Below are positions 56,302-64,000 of a stretch of DNA of 64,000 nt, piece after piece; position 1 is the first letter of the stretch, and every line of letters starts with the position of its first letter. The notes below the pieces were generated by a model, which made no database searches, was not told the DNA's origin, and saw nothing but the letters and a program-made list of their open reading frames with translations. Origin of the DNA: Paludibacteraceae bacterium (GTDB lineage: Bacteria > Bacteroidota > Bacteroidia > Bacteroidales > Paludibacteraceae); NCBI GenBank assembly GCA_905235225.1, contig CAJOKE010000018.1:41218-105217 (forward strand). Direction: 5' to 3'. The translations under genes were made by a program, and so were the position numbers.

Positions 56302-57930
56302 ATGAGCGCAACAGACAATAATAAATTAGGAAAACTTTTGTGGGCAATCGCCAATCAATTGCGTGGAGCAATGAATGCTGATGATTTTAGAGATTATATG
56401 CTTTCATTCCTCTTTTTGCGTTATTTGTCAGATAATTATATTGCAGCTGTCAAAAAAGAATTAGGAAGAGAATATCCTGATGAATTGAATCCAAATGTAA
56501 AGCGAAAATTGAAAGGTACTACGCCCTTACAATTGTGGTATGATGAAAATAAGGAAGATATTATAGAGTTTGAACGTGTAATGCGTAGACGTATCCATTA
56601 TGTTATCAAACCGGAATATTTATGGCAGAATATCTTTGTTCTTTCTCTAAAACAGGATGAGGACCTGCTTAATACACTGGAAGATGGTTTTAGATATATT
56701 GAGAACGAATCATTTGAAAGCACATTTCAAGGCTTGTTCTCTGAAATAAACCTTAATTCCGAGAAATTAGGACGTAACTACAAAGAAAGGAATTTGCAGT
56801 TATGTAAGATAATTGTAACAATTAATGACGGCATTGACCAATTCCCTCAAGATAGAGATTCTTTAGGTGATGCTTATGAATATTTGATTGGACAATTTGC
56901 TGCGGGATCTGGGAAGAAGGCTGGTGAATTTTATACACCGCAAAAGGTCTCGACTATTCTTTCGCGTATAGTAACGCTTGATTGTCAATCGCCGGAAACA
57001 GGTAAACGCGACCACATCAATCAAGTGCTTGATATGACATGTGGTTCAGGTTCGTTACTGCTGAACGTTCGCAAAGAGTGTGGCAAACAGGTAGGAAAGA
57101 TATATGGGCAGGAAAAAAACATCACTACATATAACCTTGCACGCATGAATATGATTCTGCATGGAGTGAAAGATACAGAATTTTCTATTCATCATGGTGA
57201 TACGTTGATGAATGATTGGGATATTCTAAAGGAAATGAATCCTGCAAAGAAGATACATTTTGACGCTGTCGTGGCAAATCCTCCGTTTTCTTTGCGCTGG
57301 GATCCTTCGGAAGAATTGCTACAAGATTTCAGGTTCTCACGTTATGGAATAGCTCCACGTATAGCAGCCGATTTCGCGTTTCTATTGCATGGATTCCACT
57401 ATTTGAGTGATGATGGTACGATGGCAATCATTCTTCCTCATGGTGTATTGTTCCGTGGAGGTAAAGAAGAAGCTATTCGTAAAAAACTGATAGTTGAAGG
57501 CTGTATAGATACGATTATCGGATTACCACAGGGCTTGTTCTATTCGACAGGCATTCCTGTTTGCATTATTGTGTTGAAGAAATGCCGCAAAAGCGATGAT
57601 ATATTGTTTATTAATGCGAGTGGCAAAGAACATTATGAACGAGGGCGCAAACAAAATGCACTACGGGATGAAGATGTTAATAAGATAGTGGACACATACC
57701 AGCATCGTATAGAAGAAATACGTTATTCTCGCCGTGTTTCTTTAAAAGAAATTCATGATAATGATTATAATTTGAATATTACTCGTTATGTGGATCTTAC
57801 AACAGATGAAGAGCCGATAGATATTAATGCTGTTCATGAACAGTTAGTAGAAATTGAAAACAGCATCCAGTCCGCTAAAGCTGAGCACAACAAATACCTC
57901 GCCGAATTAGGTTTGCCATTATTGCCATAA
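56302..57930 (+). CDS. hsdM: Type I DNA methyltransferase, M subunit
   Basis: N6-adenine methyltransferase of the type I complex. N-terminal helical domain (KLLWAIANQLRGAMNADDFR) then the SAM motif I DMTCGSGSLLLNV and catalytic motif IV VVANPPFSLRW, and LPHGVLFRGGKEEAIRKKL further on. 542 aa is standard. The order hsdR-hsdS-prrC-like-hsdM is unusual; M usually precedes S. All motifs are intact, so methylation would depend on whether hsdS is really broken. Codon use is AT-rich like hsdR. Confidence 0.95.
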   Translation: MSATDNNKLGKLLWAIANQLRGAMNADDFRDYMLSFLFLRYLSDNYIAAVKKELGREYPDELNPNVKRKLKGTTPLQLWYDENKEDIIEFERVMRRRIHYVIKPEYLWQNIFVLSLKQDEDLLNTLEDGFRYIENESFESTFQGLFSEINLNSEKLGRNYKERNLQLCKIIVTINDGIDQFPQDRDSLGDAYEYLIGQFAAGSGKKAGEFYTPQKVSTILSRIVTLDCQSPETGKRDHINQVLDMTCGSGSLLLNVRKECGKQVGKIYGQEKNITTYNLARMNMILHGVKDTEFSIHHGDTLMNDWDILKEMNPAKKIHFDAVVANPPFSLRWDPSEELLQDFRFSRYGIAPRIAADFAFLLHGFHYLSDDGTMAIILPHGVLFRGGKEEAIRKKLIVEGCIDTIIGLPQGLFYSTGIPVCIIVLKKCRKSDDILFINASGKEHYERGRKQNALRDEDVNKIVDTYQHRIEEIRYSRRVSLKEIHDNDYNLNITRYVDLTTDEEPIDINAVHEQLVEIENSIQSAKAEHNKYLAELGLPLLP

Positions 57931-58190
57931 TATTTACATTGTGAATACATTCATTTTTAATAAGTAATAATCAATACATCTGTCCAAGCCCCTCGAAAGC
58001 GATAGAATAAATATCCAAGTAGCAAACGACAAAATAACAAAACGCAAAAAAATGCAAAAAAGTTGCTTTTAAGGTGATAGATTTCTTATCCCCAAGGGAA
58101 CGATCACTACGTGTGCAGGTCTTTTTTGACTTATATATGGAGGGGTAAAAAAAACACAAATCCTTCAACGCTAGACACAACGAATAATAT
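57931..58190. other. AT-rich gap between hsdM and the RhuM fragment
   Basis: 260 bp with no convincing gene. Contains A/T runs and a GATAAG/CTTATC-type short inverted motif near 58080; nothing that I can name. ORF 57971-58267 on the minus strand has no domain. Confidence 0.5.
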
Positions 58191-58493
58191 ATGGCTAAGA
58201 AAAAATCATCAAGAGAAATAACCATTCGCAGTTCGGCTGCTGAATATCTGACTTTTGTTAGTGCCATCGGCGACCAACCGCAAAGCGTAGAATTGCGCTA
58301 TGAAGACGAAAACATCTGGCTAACGCAACGCCTGATGGCGGAATTATATGGTGTGGATGTGCGCACAATAAATGACCATATTCAAAAGGTATATAACGAC
58401 CATGAATTGGAAGAGGGGGCAACTATCCGTAATTTTCGGATAGTTCAAACTGAAGGCACCCGACAAGTGATTAAACCGTTTCCTCAAAATTAA
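58191..58493 (+). pseudogene. Truncated RhuM-family protein
   Basis: 100 aa matching only the N-terminus of RhuM-like proteins: SVELRYEDENIWLTQRLMAE, then LYGVDVRTINDHIQKVYNDH and the start of the next conserved block, TEGTRQV. Normal members are about 300 aa and continue with a block like YYNLDMIIAVGYRV; here the frame runs into an unrelated KPFPQN and a stop. No remaining part is found downstream. RhuM genes are often found in type I RM loci, so this marks the decayed edge of the island. Confidence 0.8.
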
Positions 58494-58564
58494 CCTATCT
58501 GCCCACATAATTAACGCAACAAAATCGAATACAATATGACTAAACGCAAAAGATTGATGCGAAC

Positions 58565-59347
58565 ATGAAACAGTATGTTATTATTCCACTTATCGTATCG
58601 GCATTAGCCTTGTGCAGTTGCAGCCGTCCGGCAGAGTCAGTTCGTGCCGGCAGCGTGGTGCGAGACACATTGGCCGGAGTGCCTTGCTGCGTGTATCTGC
58701 CTGCCGGTTATAGCCAAGTAGCCGGGGCAAAGAAATTTCCGGTGCTGTACCTGCAGCACGGGATGTACGGAAAGGAAGATGACTGGACTGCCAAAGGACG
58801 GTTGGTCGAGATAATGGACTCGCTGCTGCAAGCCGGAGAGGTGAAAGAGATGGTGGTAATCATGCCGGATAACTGTCCGTCTTATCCCACGCCGGAAGAG
58901 GAGCGTACCCATGCGATGAACGGTGAATGGATAGCACGTTTTGCGGATTTCATGGCGGCCTCAGAAGCCCGGTACGCCATCAGCAGTGCGCCCTCGCAAC
59001 GCGCCATCGCGGGACTCTCCATGGGCGGGTTTCATACGATGCATGTCAGTCATCATCTCGCCGGACAGTTTGCGTATGTAGGACTCTTCTCCGCGGCTAT
59101 ACGACCGGTTGAACCCAATCCGGTATATGACAATTGGGAACAGGAAGTGCGCGAACAGATGCAGTCCACGCGCCTCTACTGGATAGGTATCGGACGAGAG
59201 GATTTTCTGTATGACTTCAATACCGACTACCGCCGCTGGCTGGAGCAAAACAACATCGAATATACCTACTACGAAAGCCCGGGCGGACACACATGGGACA
59301 ACTGGCAGGAGTATCTATGCCGGTTCCTGAAGAAAGTAACATTTTAA
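58565..59347 (+). CDS. CE1-type esterase lipoprotein
   Basis: Alpha/beta-hydrolase of the esterase D/CE1 group, exported. Signal and lipobox: MKQYVIIPLIVSALALCSC. Core features: PVLYLQHGMYG (oxyanion strand), IVIMPDN, nucleophile elbow GLSMGGFHTM (Ser), and the late catalytic His in GGHTWDNWQEYL. 260 aa, similar to acetyl-xylan or feruloyl esterases, but substrate cannot be told. The same C-terminal pattern occurs in the esterase at 60001, suggesting paralogues. Return to G/C-rich chromosomal codon use marks the end of the RM island. Confidence 0.85.
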   Translation: MKQYVIIPLIVSALALCSCSRPAESVRAGSVVRDTLAGVPCCVYLPAGYSQVAGAKKFPVLYLQHGMYGKEDDWTAKGRLVEIMDSLLQAGEVKEMVVIMPDNCPSYPTPEEERTHAMNGEWIARFADFMAASEARYAISSAPSQRAIAGLSMGGFHTMHVSHHLAGQFAYVGLFSAAIRPVEPNPVYDNWEQEVREQMQSTRLYWIGIGREDFLYDFNTDYRRWLEQNNIEYTYYESPGGHTWDNWQEYLCRFLKKVTF

Positions 59348-59418
59348 GCTTGCTAAAACTTGTGTGCGCGGGTCCTAAAAACACAAATAATATATCAAAA
59401 CAGCCAATTACAAAACCT

Positions 59419-59997
59419 ATGACCATCAAAGAGATATTCGAGTTGCGAAAGGAAGGTAAGACTGAAGAAGCCTATCAAGCCGTGCTACCGATGTACAAAG
59501 TTCATCACGGGCATTATACCACAATCTGTATGTTCTGGTGTGCAGTCGATATGGCGCAACTTCATATCAATCAGGGACAAAGAGCCGAAGCAGTGCGGAT
59601 ACTAAAAAGTCTATGCCGATTATATCCGTCATTAGACGATAGTACCGGCGCAGGACGTCACACGCTGATGAGTCTTGCGATACAAGTTGCAAAATATAAT
59701 GACTACAAATACACTACCGAAAAGGATATACAAGTTGAAAATACTTTCTCCTTCATAGATTTTGCTATGTGGTGGGATTTGTCGCACCTGACAGAAAAAG
59801 ATTGGTGGAGTGGGCAAGAAAACGAGCAAAAGCGGTCTTCGCGCGGACAGGAGATAGCCATGCTAATATTTCAAGAAGCAAAAGACAGCAAAGACAAGGA
59901 CAAACGAAATCAAGCACTTCGCTTCATAAAGACAGCATTGGAACAGTATCCAAACGATACAACGCTGCAAACAGCCCTATTAGAATTATCTGCATAA
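59419..59997 (+). CDS. TPR-like protein, function unknown
   Basis: 192 aa, no signal peptide. Helical repeats of TPR character: MTIKEIFELRKEGKTEEAYQ, VDMAQLHINQGQRAEAVRIL, ALRFIKTALEQYPNDTTLQ. A tryptophan-rich middle (FAMWWDLSHLTEKDWW) is conspicuous. I start at MTIKEIF because the longer track ORF overlaps the esterase gene. I know similar small TPR proteins in Bacteroidales without function. Convergent with the esterase at 60001; 3 bp apart. Confidence 0.7.
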   Translation: MTIKEIFELRKEGKTEEAYQAVLPMYKVHHGHYTTICMFWCAVDMAQLHINQGQRAEAVRILKSLCRLYPSLDDSTGAGRHTLMSLAIQVAKYNDYKYTTEKDIQVENTFSFIDFAMWWDLSHLTEKDWWSGQENEQKRSSRGQEIAMLIFQEAKDSKDKDKRNQALRFIKTALEQYPNDTTLQTALLELSA

Positions 59998-60000
59998 AAA

Positions 60001-61125
60001 CTATTCAGGCACGTTGGGCGGGATATGTGCTATTTGTTTTAGAAAATCAGAAAGATACATGCGCCAATTGCGCCAAGTATGACCACCTGTTGTTTCATGA
60101 TAACAATGGGCGGTTTTGTTTTTCTCCAACTGTTTCATGAAGCGTTTGGCATTGGGGTGGAACATATCTCGCCTGCCGGTATAGACAAATACCATTGTGC
60201 TGTCTTTAGGTAACTGATTTTTGTGTACCACGGGAGAAAACATACCCATTGCCTCGAAATATCCCGGTAATAAATTGACGGTATTAGCTGCTAAACGTGC
60301 GCCATCAGACAGTCCGGCAATATAATGTTTGTCCGAAACAGGATAAGTACTATCTATCTTCTGAATCAGTTCCACTATTGCTTTCTCAATATCATGGTCA
60401 TGGCACAAACGCGGATAATTGAAAATATTATTCCATAACGTACGATGGCTTGGGCGGTCCTCATGCACCCCTTCATTGACATCCGGCATAACAATAATCA
60501 TCGGAGCGCAGAGTCCTTTCGCGACCATGTTTTCCAAGATGTGAATAGCCCGCCCGCGCTCTATCCATGAGCCTTCATAACCGTTAATACCATGAATAAG
60601 ATAAAGCACCGGATACCTGATATTTTTCGTAGTGTCATATCCGGCAGGCAAGTAGATATTCATGCGTCGGTGGAGTTTCTCATTAGTACTATACCACGAT
60701 GTGCGGATCAAGTATCCCGTCTGCTTGGGTGTGCGATAGACATCCGCCTGCGGTGTTCCCCCTACATGCACATGCACCACATTCCATTTATACATCCTCT
60801 GCCATGCCGTGTCGCTATTAAGCGGGTCTGGTTTGCGTTTACCGTTCACGCGGAAACAATAGGTGTACATCTCCGGACTTACTTTGCTGGTTGTTAGCCA
60901 GAAACATCCGTCGCTGTCACGACGCATCCGAATCCGATGCGTCAGGTCTGTATAATGCGCCGTTTCTTCATCGGCATACAGCAAATCGCTCTGCACACTG
61001 ACTCTTTTTGCCTCGCCGCAGTAACAAAAACTGACAGTACTATCCTGATGTACAAACACTTGCGCCGGACTATAAAGAGGAAAAACCGACAACACAAGCA
61101 GTAGCCAACGACAATCATTCATCAT
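60001..61125 (-). CDS. Exported esterase with N-terminal E-set domain
   Basis: About 374 aa. Signal peptide MMNDCRWLLLVLSVFPLYSP; residues 25-130 look like the immunoglobulin-like E-set found before CE1 esterases (SVQSDLLYADEETAHYTDLT; FRVNGKRKPDPLNSD); the hydrolase core has YPVLYLIHGINGYEGSWIER, IIVMPDVNEG, nucleophile elbow AGLSDGARLA and GGHTWRNWRMYL. The elbow GLSDGA instead of GLSMGG is within the family range. Translation is linked to the PCMD gene by an 11-bp overlap. Carbohydrate ester or surface polymer substrates are likely but not shown. Confidence 0.82.
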   Translation of the reverse strand: MMNDCRWLLLVLSVFPLYSPAQVFVHQDSTVSFCYCGEAKRVSVQSDLLYADEETAHYTDLTHRIRMRRDSDGCFWLTTSKVSPEMYTYCFRVNGKRKPDPLNSDTAWQRMYKWNVVHVHVGGTPQADVYRTPKQTGYLIRTSWYSTNEKLHRRMNIYLPAGYDTTKNIRYPVLYLIHGINGYEGSWIERGRAIHILENMVAKGLCAPMIIVMPDVNEGVHEDRPSHRTLWNNIFNYPRLCHDHDIEKAIVELIQKIDSTYPVSDKHYIAGLSDGARLAANTVNLLPGYFEAMGMFSPVVHKNQLPKDSTMVFVYTGRRDMFHPNAKRFMKQLEKNKTAHCYHETTGGHTWRNWRMYLSDFLKQIAHIPPNVPE

Positions 61126-62026
61126 ACGCCAATCGGATATTATCACACCATACCACATTACCCGGGCAGCCCGTGAAAGGAGGCATTGAGCCTGCAACTA
61201 TCTGAATGATAAGGTGGGTAGGCGGGACATTCTCACAGAAGTCCACCTCCTCTATATACACCATTTTTCCATCCCCGTTATATGTCTTGTAGCTGTCTGA
61301 CAACAGTTGTTTGGACTCCTTTCCCGCCTGACCGTACAGAATAGGTATCCGATAGTCATTCTGCCAATCTGTAGTATGATTAAGCAAATGAACGGCTGTC
61401 CCGACCCTATATGCATAGACATGACCATCTTTCTCCCAGCGGTGTTGCAGTAGAACTGTGATGCGTCCCACATCATGCCCGCTGACCTCTTTCACTGAAG
61501 TCGTTGCAGCTGCATAGACCGCAGCCTTGTCCTGGATTAAAGCCTTGTAGTCCAAAATCAGCGCACTCGGTCTGCCACTGAACGGCGTACCCATGTCTAT
61601 TGCCGAGTTCGGATCGGAACTATGCTTCAGACCAACTATGTCTAATAACTTGCCGGTGTAGATAGCACCTGTCGCGAGTGCCTTGAAATCTATGCCGATG
61701 GCTTTGTCAATCTCTAATATGTTCTCCATACGGCAGCAATATCCGTCGCCGCGTTTCTCCGGCGTGACCGAGACTGACACTTTGTCCACACCCAATGCCC
61801 GTGCATGCGCATTGCTGCTACTCCACGGACCACCAATCTTGTATAGCGTCTTCATCTGACCGCCGATGAGCACTGACTCCTTAATCTGCTGCTCCGACCA
61901 GTACTCGAAATCGCCAAAGGGTACTGGTTCTATCCTCTCCTGACCACGTACACTCAAAACTGCAAACAACTGGGTGAATACCAAACCGAAGACGGCTGAT
62001 CCAACTAAAAATCTGTTTGTATTCAT
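61115..62026 (-). CDS. PCMD-like exported protein
   Basis: 303 aa with a signal peptide (MNTNRFLVGSAVFGLVFTQL...VRGQ). The body resembles the putative carbohydrate-metabolism domain PCMD: GPWSSSNAHARALGVDKVSV, MGTPFSGRPSALILDYK and NHTTDWQNDYRIPILY, ending in NVVWCDNIRLAYDE. It lies 4 bp after a small exported protein and overlaps the esterase by 11 bp, so these three make one unit. The PCMD name is by recall and is tentative; a beta-sandwich surface protein is the minimal claim. Confidence 0.6.
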   Translation of the reverse strand: MNTNRFLVGSAVFGLVFTQLFAVLSVRGQERIEPVPFGDFEYWSEQQIKESVLIGGQMKTLYKIGGPWSSSNAHARALGVDKVSVSVTPEKRGDGYCCRMENILEIDKAIGIDFKALATGAIYTGKLLDIVGLKHSSDPNSAIDMGTPFSGRPSALILDYKALIQDKAAVYAAATTSVKEVSGHDVGRITVLLQHRWEKDGHVYAYRVGTAVHLLNHTTDWQNDYRIPILYGQAGKESKQLLSDSYKTYNGDGKMVYIEEVDFCENVPPTHLIIQIVAGSMPPFTGCPGNVVWCDNIRLAYDE

Positions 62027-62030
62027 AATC

Positions 62031-62363
62031 TTAAAAGTATGTTCTGAAAGTAATCATGATTGCCGAACTGCTCTTCGGCACTGTATATAATTCACCATAA
62101 GGGCAGGCTGTAGGGCTGAACATCGCAAACCACCGCGGAGCCATACCTACCACACCATGCATCTGTGACATACTCATGCCTACATCTATCAGCAGGTTGG
62201 GAGTAATAGGCGGCAGGTTGATGTCGAAATACATTCTTCCCTTTCCTACTGGACCGCCGAATAGCCCTTTGTCGGTCTTACCAAATTGCGGCAACACGAC
62301 GTATTCTGCGGCTGCAACGCTCATGGCGATGAGGAGCGACAGGCATACAAGCAACTTCTTCAT
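62031..62363 (-). CDS. Small exported protein, function unknown
   Basis: 110 aa: signal peptide MKKLLVCLSLLIAMSVAAAE then a beta-prone body with MYFDINLPPITPNLLIDVGM and a terminal aromatic ITFRTYF, a common end of outer-membrane beta-strand proteins. Too short for a full barrel, so it may be a fragment or a small outer-membrane component. Its first 86 bp overlap the C-terminal end of the glycosyltransferase gene in another frame, and its signal peptide shows which frame is real. Confidence 0.6.
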   Translation of the reverse strand: MKKLLVCLSLLIAMSVAAAEYVVLPQFGKTDKGLFGGPVGKGRMYFDINLPPITPNLLIDVGMSMSQMHGVVGMAPRWFAMFSPTACPYGELYTVPKSSSAIMITFRTYF

Positions 62364-63546
62364 TATCTTGAATCTCTTCGTTTAACATCTCTTCGAACGC
62401 CGTTACGGATGCAGCCAAACTGTATTTGCGCCCTGCCAGACGGTATTGCTCCTCCATGTGGCTGCGCTCTTCCGGATGGTCCAGCCAGTAGTCTATCGCG
62501 CGGGCCAAATCTTTCGGGTTGCCTGGCATGAACAGACTGCGCCCGTCCAACGCGAACTGCGGTGTAGCACTCACTTCGCTGTTCGCAATCACAGGTACCA
62601 AGCCCGTTGCAAACGCTTCAATACAACTGATGGCCTCGCTCTCCATGTCGGAGGCGTGAACGTAGAGGTCTGTCGTCAGCAATTCCTCTATCAGTTCGTC
62701 ACGCCCTACATAGATAAACTGCGGTTGGTGTTTCAGATTCTTGCCGAGCTCCACGTATTTGTCGTACTCAGGTCCGCGGCCGGCAAAAACCAACTGAATC
62801 CTGTCAGCGTACTTGCTGTATTTGACCGCATTGATGATTACGTCCTGCCGTTTCTCCTGACTCAACCGCCCGATCATCATAATTTTGAAGACCTCTTTTC
62901 CGTCTCCTTTGAGGGAAGAAGCTCCCTCGCCTTGGGAGAGGGTTTGAGTGAGATGTTTCCTCTCTCCTGCTTTCATAAACTCGTCCTGAATGCCATTGGA
63001 GATGACATGGATTTTTGCCGTATAACCGCGGTCCGCAATCATCCTGCCCATAAATAAAGAAGGTACGTGTACGTGACGCACGCGATTATACACATTACGG
63101 CGGAAAGAACGATAAAACATCTCGTTAAACCACTCCACTTTTCCCATGCTGACCGATGAAGTCATATTCTCCGGTTGAATATGAAAGGCCGCAGTCACGG
63201 GCTTACCGATGCGATGGCAATAATTAATTGCTTCCATCTCTATACCAAATGGAACAAAAACATGCACGATATCCGCCCAATCGCACGCATCGTGAACTAT
63301 GGTCTTTGCATTGAGGGCAAAACTGAAATCATGCTTATCCATCAGCGGCTGAAAAACCGGCATATAGAATTTTGGGGTAGTAAAATCGCCGTCTGTCATT
63401 TTGTTCTCAATGTACTCCGGAGTATCCCAACAAAGCACCCTTACTTCATGTCCGCGTTTCCGTAACTCGCCTGCAAACCGTTGCGCAGAGATCGACGTCC
63501 CGTTGTTCGTCGTATAGAAACTGTCAATTACGAATAAAATCTTCAT
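62278..63546 (-). CDS. Family 4 glycosyltransferase with an in-frame palindromic insertion
   Basis: GT4 enzyme of 422 aa: GT-B fold with N-domain MKILFVIDSFYTTNNGTSIS and C-domain MIGRLSQEKRQDVIINAV, FAGRGPEYD, and donor-site ASDMESEAISCIEAFATGLV. Between the domains the protein contains HLTQTLSQGEGASSL, the translation of a palindromic element (62918-62952). The last ~30 residues (from EEIQDNEE on) come from a frame overlapping the next gene and look like read-through sequence after a lost stop. The product is a lipid- or sugar-linked glycan; the acceptor is unknown. A weak promoter (63716-63723) lies about 165 bp upstream. Confidence 0.85.
   Translation of the reverse strand: MKILFVIDSFYTTNNGTSISAQRFAGELRKRGHEVRVLCWDTPEYIENKMTDGDFTTPKFYMPVFQPLMDKHDFSFALNAKTIVHDACDWADIVHVFVPFGIEMEAINYCHRIGKPVTAAFHIQPENMTSSVSMGKVEWFNEMFYRSFRRNVYNRVRHVHVPSLFMGRMIADRGYTAKIHVISNGIQDEFMKAGERKHLTQTLSQGEGASSLKGDGKEVFKIMMIGRLSQEKRQDVIINAVKYSKYADRIQLVFAGRGPEYDKYVELGKNLKHQPQFIYVGRDELIEELLTTDLYVHASDMESEAISCIEAFATGLVPVIANSEVSATPQFALDGRSLFMPGNPKDLARAIDYWLDHPEERSHMEEQYRLAGRKYSLAASVTAFEEMLNEEIQDNEEVACMPVAPHRHERCSRRIRRVAAIW
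62918..62952 (-). repeat. Palindromic REP-like element inside the GT4 gene
   Basis: CTCCC (62922-62926) and GGGAG (62934-62938) around TCGCCTT, with ...GGGTTTGAGTGAG beyond. On the coding strand it begins CTCACTCAAACCCTC and reads LTQTLSQGEGA, which I recognise as the translated form of a widespread intergenic palindrome. Confidence 0.7.
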
Positions 63547-63600
63547 ATCTTCCTTTTGTTTTAATCAGTTTGTTTTTGAATATCTTTCCTTTATCCATAT

Positions 63601-63644
63601 TAGGTTATTATTAGGCTATTATTAGGTTATTATTAGGTTATTCC
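63601..63644. repeat. 11-bp tandem array, TAGG type
   Basis: TAGGTTATTAT, TAGGCTATTAT, TAGGTTATTAT and TAGGTTATTCC from 63601 on. It lies in the predicted 5' leader of the GT4 gene. Confidence 0.95.
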
Positions 63645-63715
63645 AGATACGCTACTATGCTGAAGTATTGATTATAGAATACTCGAGAATTTTATATCCG
63701 TAACGTAAACGCTGA

Positions 63716-63723
63716 CAAAAGTA
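63716..63723 (-). promoter_or_regulatory. Candidate -7 element for GT4
   Basis: Minus strand TACTTTTG; no clear -33. It would give a leader of about 160 nt containing the 11-bp array. Confidence 0.45.
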
Positions 63724-63787
63724 CTGCTTTATAAGCAATTAGCACTCTTCTAATCCGTGCGAAGATTGTTCTAAATCTACTATTATG

Positions 63788-63819
63788 CTTGCACATGTCA
63801 AAAAATTGTTGTACCTTTG
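63788..63819 (+). promoter_or_regulatory. Promoter for the partial gene at 63895
   Basis: CTTG, 20 bp, TACCTTTG. Shares TCAAAAAATTGTTGTACC and the following TTTGC with the AlbA_2 promoter at 49218-49249. Confidence 0.75.
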
Positions 63820-63894
63820 CATCCAAATTGTTCTAATTCGCGCATAGCGCACGAAACGATTATTACTAATCCGTATATTCAAATCCGTACAATC

Positions 63895-64000
63895 ATGACC
63901 AAAACAACCTTTGACCAGAACGATATAATGACCGATTACTCCGGTTTCAAGTGGATGAGTTTTATTCCGGGCAAGCACGCTTTGGACGATATTGCCGTCA
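63895..64000 (+). CDS. Unidentified gene, 5' part only (cut by window edge)
   Basis: Open from ATG 63895 to the window end (35 codons visible): MTKTTFDQNDIMTDYSGFKW and so on. No signal peptide. Too short to classify; I do not recognise it. The well-placed promoter supports a real gene. Confidence 0.6.
   Translation, partial: MTKTTFDQNDIMTDYSGFKWMSFIPGKHALDDIAV

Larger units (their letters stand above)
63547..63894. other. Divergent region GT4 / partial gene
   Basis: 348 bp without a gene. Contains the 11-bp array (63601-63644), the GT4 promoter candidate and the promoter of the partial gene. The minus-strand ORF 63739-63978 has no domain and overlaps the promoter. Confidence 0.75.

Noticed and set aside
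57971-58267. 98-aa minus-strand ORF upstream of the RhuM fragment
   Set aside because: No domain and partly antisense to the RhuM fragment; likely chance in AT-rich sequence.
63739-63978. 79-aa minus-strand ORF at the window end
   Set aside because: Overlaps the promoter and start of the plus-strand gene; no protein-like features.

Overview
The window comes from a member of the Bacteroidota, most likely order Bacteroidales. Evidence: many promoters with the Bacteroidota primary-sigma architecture (TTTG, about 20 bp, TAnnTTTG), almost no Shine-Dalgarno sites, and gene families or gene orders typical of that phylum (DUF6242, DUF4270, DUF4294, a GldJ-like lipoprotein, tRNA-Glu/rpsT near gyrB, a TPP riboswitch ahead of a TonB-dependent receptor). 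I cannot assign a genus. I see no insertion sequence, prophage or CRISPR array.

Layout. 0-7.3 kb: start of pgk, a DUF6242 lipoprotein, a 5-FCL gene, a polyprenyl synthase, ddl, an EFR1 ferredoxin and pfkA. 7.4-11.6 kb: tRNA-Met, metG, cdaA, folP. 11.7-20.1 kb: GldJ-like lipoprotein, gcvH, DUF4270 plus a GT5 N-domain protein, then a panC-pdxB-proS-DUF4294 operon. 20.1-24.4 kb: an RNB-S1 ribonuclease without the N-terminal half of RNase R, then a pyrE-like gene (with eroded PRPP motif), SRPBCC, psd, deoC. 24.4-29.6 kb: NfnAB-like fusion, aldehyde dehydrogenase, miaB. 30-39 kb: an eight-gene run gyrB-LOG-(GH16-like)-kdsA-kdsD-udk-SPOR-folE from one visible promoter. 39.4-45.6 kb: rpsT/tRNA-Glu, an outer-membrane barrel, a TPP-riboswitch-controlled TonB receptor, an M3 peptidase. 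45.7-49 kb: oxidative/proteotoxic stress genes (fRMsr, rubrerythrin, frameshifted SOD, Hsp20). 49.3-58.5 kb: an AT-rich type I restriction-modification island with an AlbA_2 regulator, hsdR, a frameshifted hsdS, a PrrC-like ATPase/nuclease, hsdM and a truncated RhuM gene. 58.5-64 kb: two related CE1-type esterases, envelope proteins, a GT4 glycosyltransferase and the start of an unidentified gene.

The structure not explained by genes is mostly in the gaps. At least seven intergenic places carry short arrays whose units differ in sequence from place to place but share an exact 11-bp period. Four of these arrays belong to two interspersed families of about 129 bp, each present twice, all placed between convergent genes; one family ends in a bidirectional terminator hairpin. 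An 11-bp array also lies in frame inside the NfnAB-like gene, and a 20-bp-period array lies upstream of the AlbA_2 regulator. The strongest candidates for follow-up are this 11-bp-phased repeat system, the PrrC-like nuclease inside a type I RM operon with a broken hsdS, the TPP riboswitch whose P1 helix contains the start codon, the RNB-S1-only ribonuclease, and the pyrE-positioned protein that has lost the PRPP motif.
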